The notes below the pieces were generated by a model that worked only from the letters and a program-made list of their open reading frames with translations, was not told the DNA's origin and searched no databases. From positions 37,761-101,760 of the forward strand of contig JANQFZ010000050.1 in the NCBI GenBank assembly GCA_028277605.1: a stretch of 64,000 bases of DNA, in the 5' to 3' direction. Positions within the stretch are counted from its first letter, which is position 1. Every line of letters begins with the position of its first letter. The stretch comes from Vallitaleaceae bacterium (GTDB lineage Bacteria; Bacillota; Clostridia; Lachnospirales; Vallitaleaceae). The position numbers and the translations under genes are program-made. Positions 62,855 through 64,000 of the stretch are shown here, piece by piece.

Positions 62855-63292
62855 TTACTTCATATAAAAATATAATCTATATTCTTCGTTTAGATCTCCT
62901 CCAGCATGATCTACACACACATATATGTAATCATCCTCATCTATATAGAAAGATTCTGAGAAGGAGTCATTAACATCACTTTCTCTACCTATCTCATCTC
63001 CGTTTGCATCATAAAATATTAAATCTATCTCTTGGTAACCATCATAATAGAATCTGATTTTCATTGTTCCTGTTACATGTGCATAGATTTTGAAATAGTC
63101 TTTATCACTCGATTTATGATGTTCTCCAATTACAACTCGGTCTTCATCTTCACGAGCATAAAACCTATCTGCATTTGATATTGAACCATTAGCTTCACTC
63201 TCATAGTACTCTCTAGTAGCAGCATATGAATTTGCCCCTAAAGATAAAACTAATCCCATTGCTATCATTAAGTTAAATATTCTTCTTTTCAT
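62855..63292 (-). CDS. secreted PPC-domain-like protein
   Basis: A 145-residue exported protein with a signal peptide (MKRRIFNLMIAMGLVLSLGA then NSYAA) and a small beta domain like bacterial pre-peptidase C-terminal (PPC) domains: KDYFKIYAHVTGTMKIRFYY, DLIFYDANGDEIGRES and DYIYVCVDHAGGDLNEEYRL. PPC domains often bind surfaces or calcium. It is a lone domain without a peptidase. The ATG follows AAGGAGGAAACTA. Confidence 0.8.
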   Translation of the reverse strand: MKRRIFNLMIAMGLVLSLGANSYAATREYYESEANGSISNADRFYAREDEDRVVIGEHHKSSDKDYFKIYAHVTGTMKIRFYYDGYQEIDLIFYDANGDEIGRESDVNDSFSESFYIDEDDYIYVCVDHAGGDLNEEYRLYFYMK

Positions 63293-63832
63293 TAGTTTCC
63301 TCCTTATATTCTGATTAGTACATACGCTATTATACTATATTTAGTTTGAAATAAAATGTAAGTTTGTGTCGTTAATAAAAATTTAATATACAAATATGAA
63401 ATATACTAAAGCATTTGTTTTAATTTTCTAATATTATCACCATAAATAAAAATAAAAAAACATTTTGTTTGATATAAAGTTTCAAAAAAATAATAATATC
63501 TATACTTGTTAAATCTAGTAGTGGCTAAAAATCCATAAATATAATATATACTTGTCAGGTATTATAATTTATTAGTAGGACTTATTATTTTAAAATTAAG
63601 TTATAAATTATTTGAACATTTAAAGGGTACTGATGTCATAAATATGAAACATTTTAAAATAATGTAGATTTATGTCGTTATAAATGATAATTACCAAATT
63701 ATGCAGTATACTACAGTTAATAATATATGCTTATAAAGTACTAATAAGTTTTCAAATATTAACAACCTAAAAAATGACAGTTTGGTGTTAGTATATAACT
63801 GTGGACACAAAGAGTTTAACACGATAAAATTA
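63293..63832. other. AT-rich region without visible gene
   Basis: About 540 bases of very AT-rich sequence upstream of the PPC-like gene. I find no credible gene. Two stretches (about 63351-63412 and 63656-63717) are degenerate copies of each other, sharing ATGTARRTTTRTGTCGTTA and a downstream ACTA-type segment. Confidence 0.5.
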
Positions 63833-63856
63833 TACCGTTCGGTACTTGGCGGTTCA
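63833..63856 (-). repeat. isolated half of a group II intron domain V
   Basis: On the minus strand TGAACCGCCAAGTACCGAAC followed by GGTA: the first 24 bases are identical to the 5' half of the domain V at 63961-63984. The 3' half is absent; unrelated AT-rich sequence follows at once. A truncated second intron copy is the simplest reading. Confidence 0.6.
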
Positions 63857-63904
63857 TTAAGATTAATGTATTAACTGATAACGCTACGCCCATGCTGGGC
63901 GCAC
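63857..63904 (-). mobile_element. 5'-end fragment of a group II intron
   Basis: On the minus strand GTGCGCCCAGCATGGGCG (63887-63904) matches the GUGYG-type first bases and first hairpin of group II introns. After about 30 further bases the sequence jumps to a domain V half (63833-63856), so only the ends of this copy remain. Confidence 0.5.
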
Positions 63905-64000
63905 AATCGAGTAGGAGGTAATTGATTAATTCAATTACCGACCTCTCACACCACCAAGCATACCGTTCGGTACTTGGCGGTTCAATAGAATTAACATACT
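63905..64000 (-). mobile_element. 3' end of a group II intron (domains V and VI)
   Basis: On the minus strand a 34-nt-type hairpin, CCGCCAAG-TACC-GAAC-GGTA-TG-CTTGGTGG, has the form of domain V (GAAC tetraloop, 2-nt bulge on the 3' side). A domain VI-like stem, GGTAATTG / CAATTACC with a bulged A before CTCGATT, follows. The intron 3' end would be at 63905. The body and any reverse transcriptase lie to the right, outside the window. Confidence 0.7.

Noticed and set aside
1..64000. CRISPR arrays, tRNA or rRNA genes, prophage genes
   Set aside because: I saw no regularly spaced repeats of CRISPR type, no tRNA cloverleaf and no rRNA or phage structural genes in the window.

Overview
The window is a 64 kb stretch of chromosome from a low-GC, endospore-forming member of the Clostridia (Firmicutes). 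The assignment rests on AT-rich sequence, AGGAGG ribosome-binding sites, consensus sigma-A promoters, a small acid-soluble spore protein, YlbJ, a YtfI/YtfJ (GerW) pair, a SleB/CwlJ-type cell-wall hydrolase, RemA, and the conserved clostridial gene order rplS-trmD-rimM-khpA-rpsP-ffh-ylxM-ftsY-smc-rnc-acpP-plsX-rpmF-yceD-ackA-pta. A genus cannot be fixed from this sequence alone; the order of the Lachnospirales or a close relative would fit.

Layout. About 1-14.7 kb, almost all on the minus strand, holds ribosome maturation, the signal recognition particle, SMC, RNase III, phospholipid and fatty-acid precursors, and the acetate pair pta-ackA. About 14.9-17.2 kb runs on the plus strand (tmcAL, ylbJ). 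About 17.2-38.0 kb, minus strand again, carries coaD, rsmD, an SASP, recG, fakA and yloU; then, after plus-strand rpmB, thiN, rpe, rsgA, pknB, prpC, rlmN, rsmB, fmt, def, priA, rpoZ, gmk, remA and yicC, which read as one long operon from a good promoter at 38.06 kb. From about 38 kb the content is more individual: a NimA-like flavoprotein, a LysM/stalk/SleB hydrolase, a TauE-type permease, the ytfI/ytfJ sporulation operon, an ATPase-less operon of two ABC-2 permeases with a zinc-ribbon membrane protein and an unknown helical protein, a four-S1-domain protein, a TetR-controlled ABC exporter, an MscS channel of the YbdG type, two related small barrel-like proteins (one rich in Gly, Tyr and Cys), a MutS2 without Smr domain, a degenerate rhomboid, a VanY-type lipoprotein, a two-subunit ThrE exporter and a secreted PPC-like protein. 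The last 0.7 kb is AT-rich and ends in fragments of a group II intron on the minus strand.

Most notable signals. (1) Three copies (about 4.26, 25.9 and 38.74 kb), all in the same orientation, of an intergenic repeat of about 150-165 bp with a 63-nt nearly invariant core, a 19-bp closing stem that shows a compensatory base change between copies, and outer inverted repeats. (2) Three evenly spaced 14-bp palindromes over the tetR-ABC promoter. (3) The ATPase-less ABC-2/zinc-ribbon operon. (4) The paralogous small proteins with a candidate late-sporulation promoter. (5) Group II intron ends joined head to tail at the right edge. Several start codons were chosen over longer upstream ones on ribosome-binding site and family length (khpA, ylxM, smc, rnc, pta, mutS2 and others). 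Two genes that are easy to miss were added: rpmF at 11476-11655 and a 50-residue membrane protein at 24132-24284. All functional statements come from motif recognition by eye; no database search was run.
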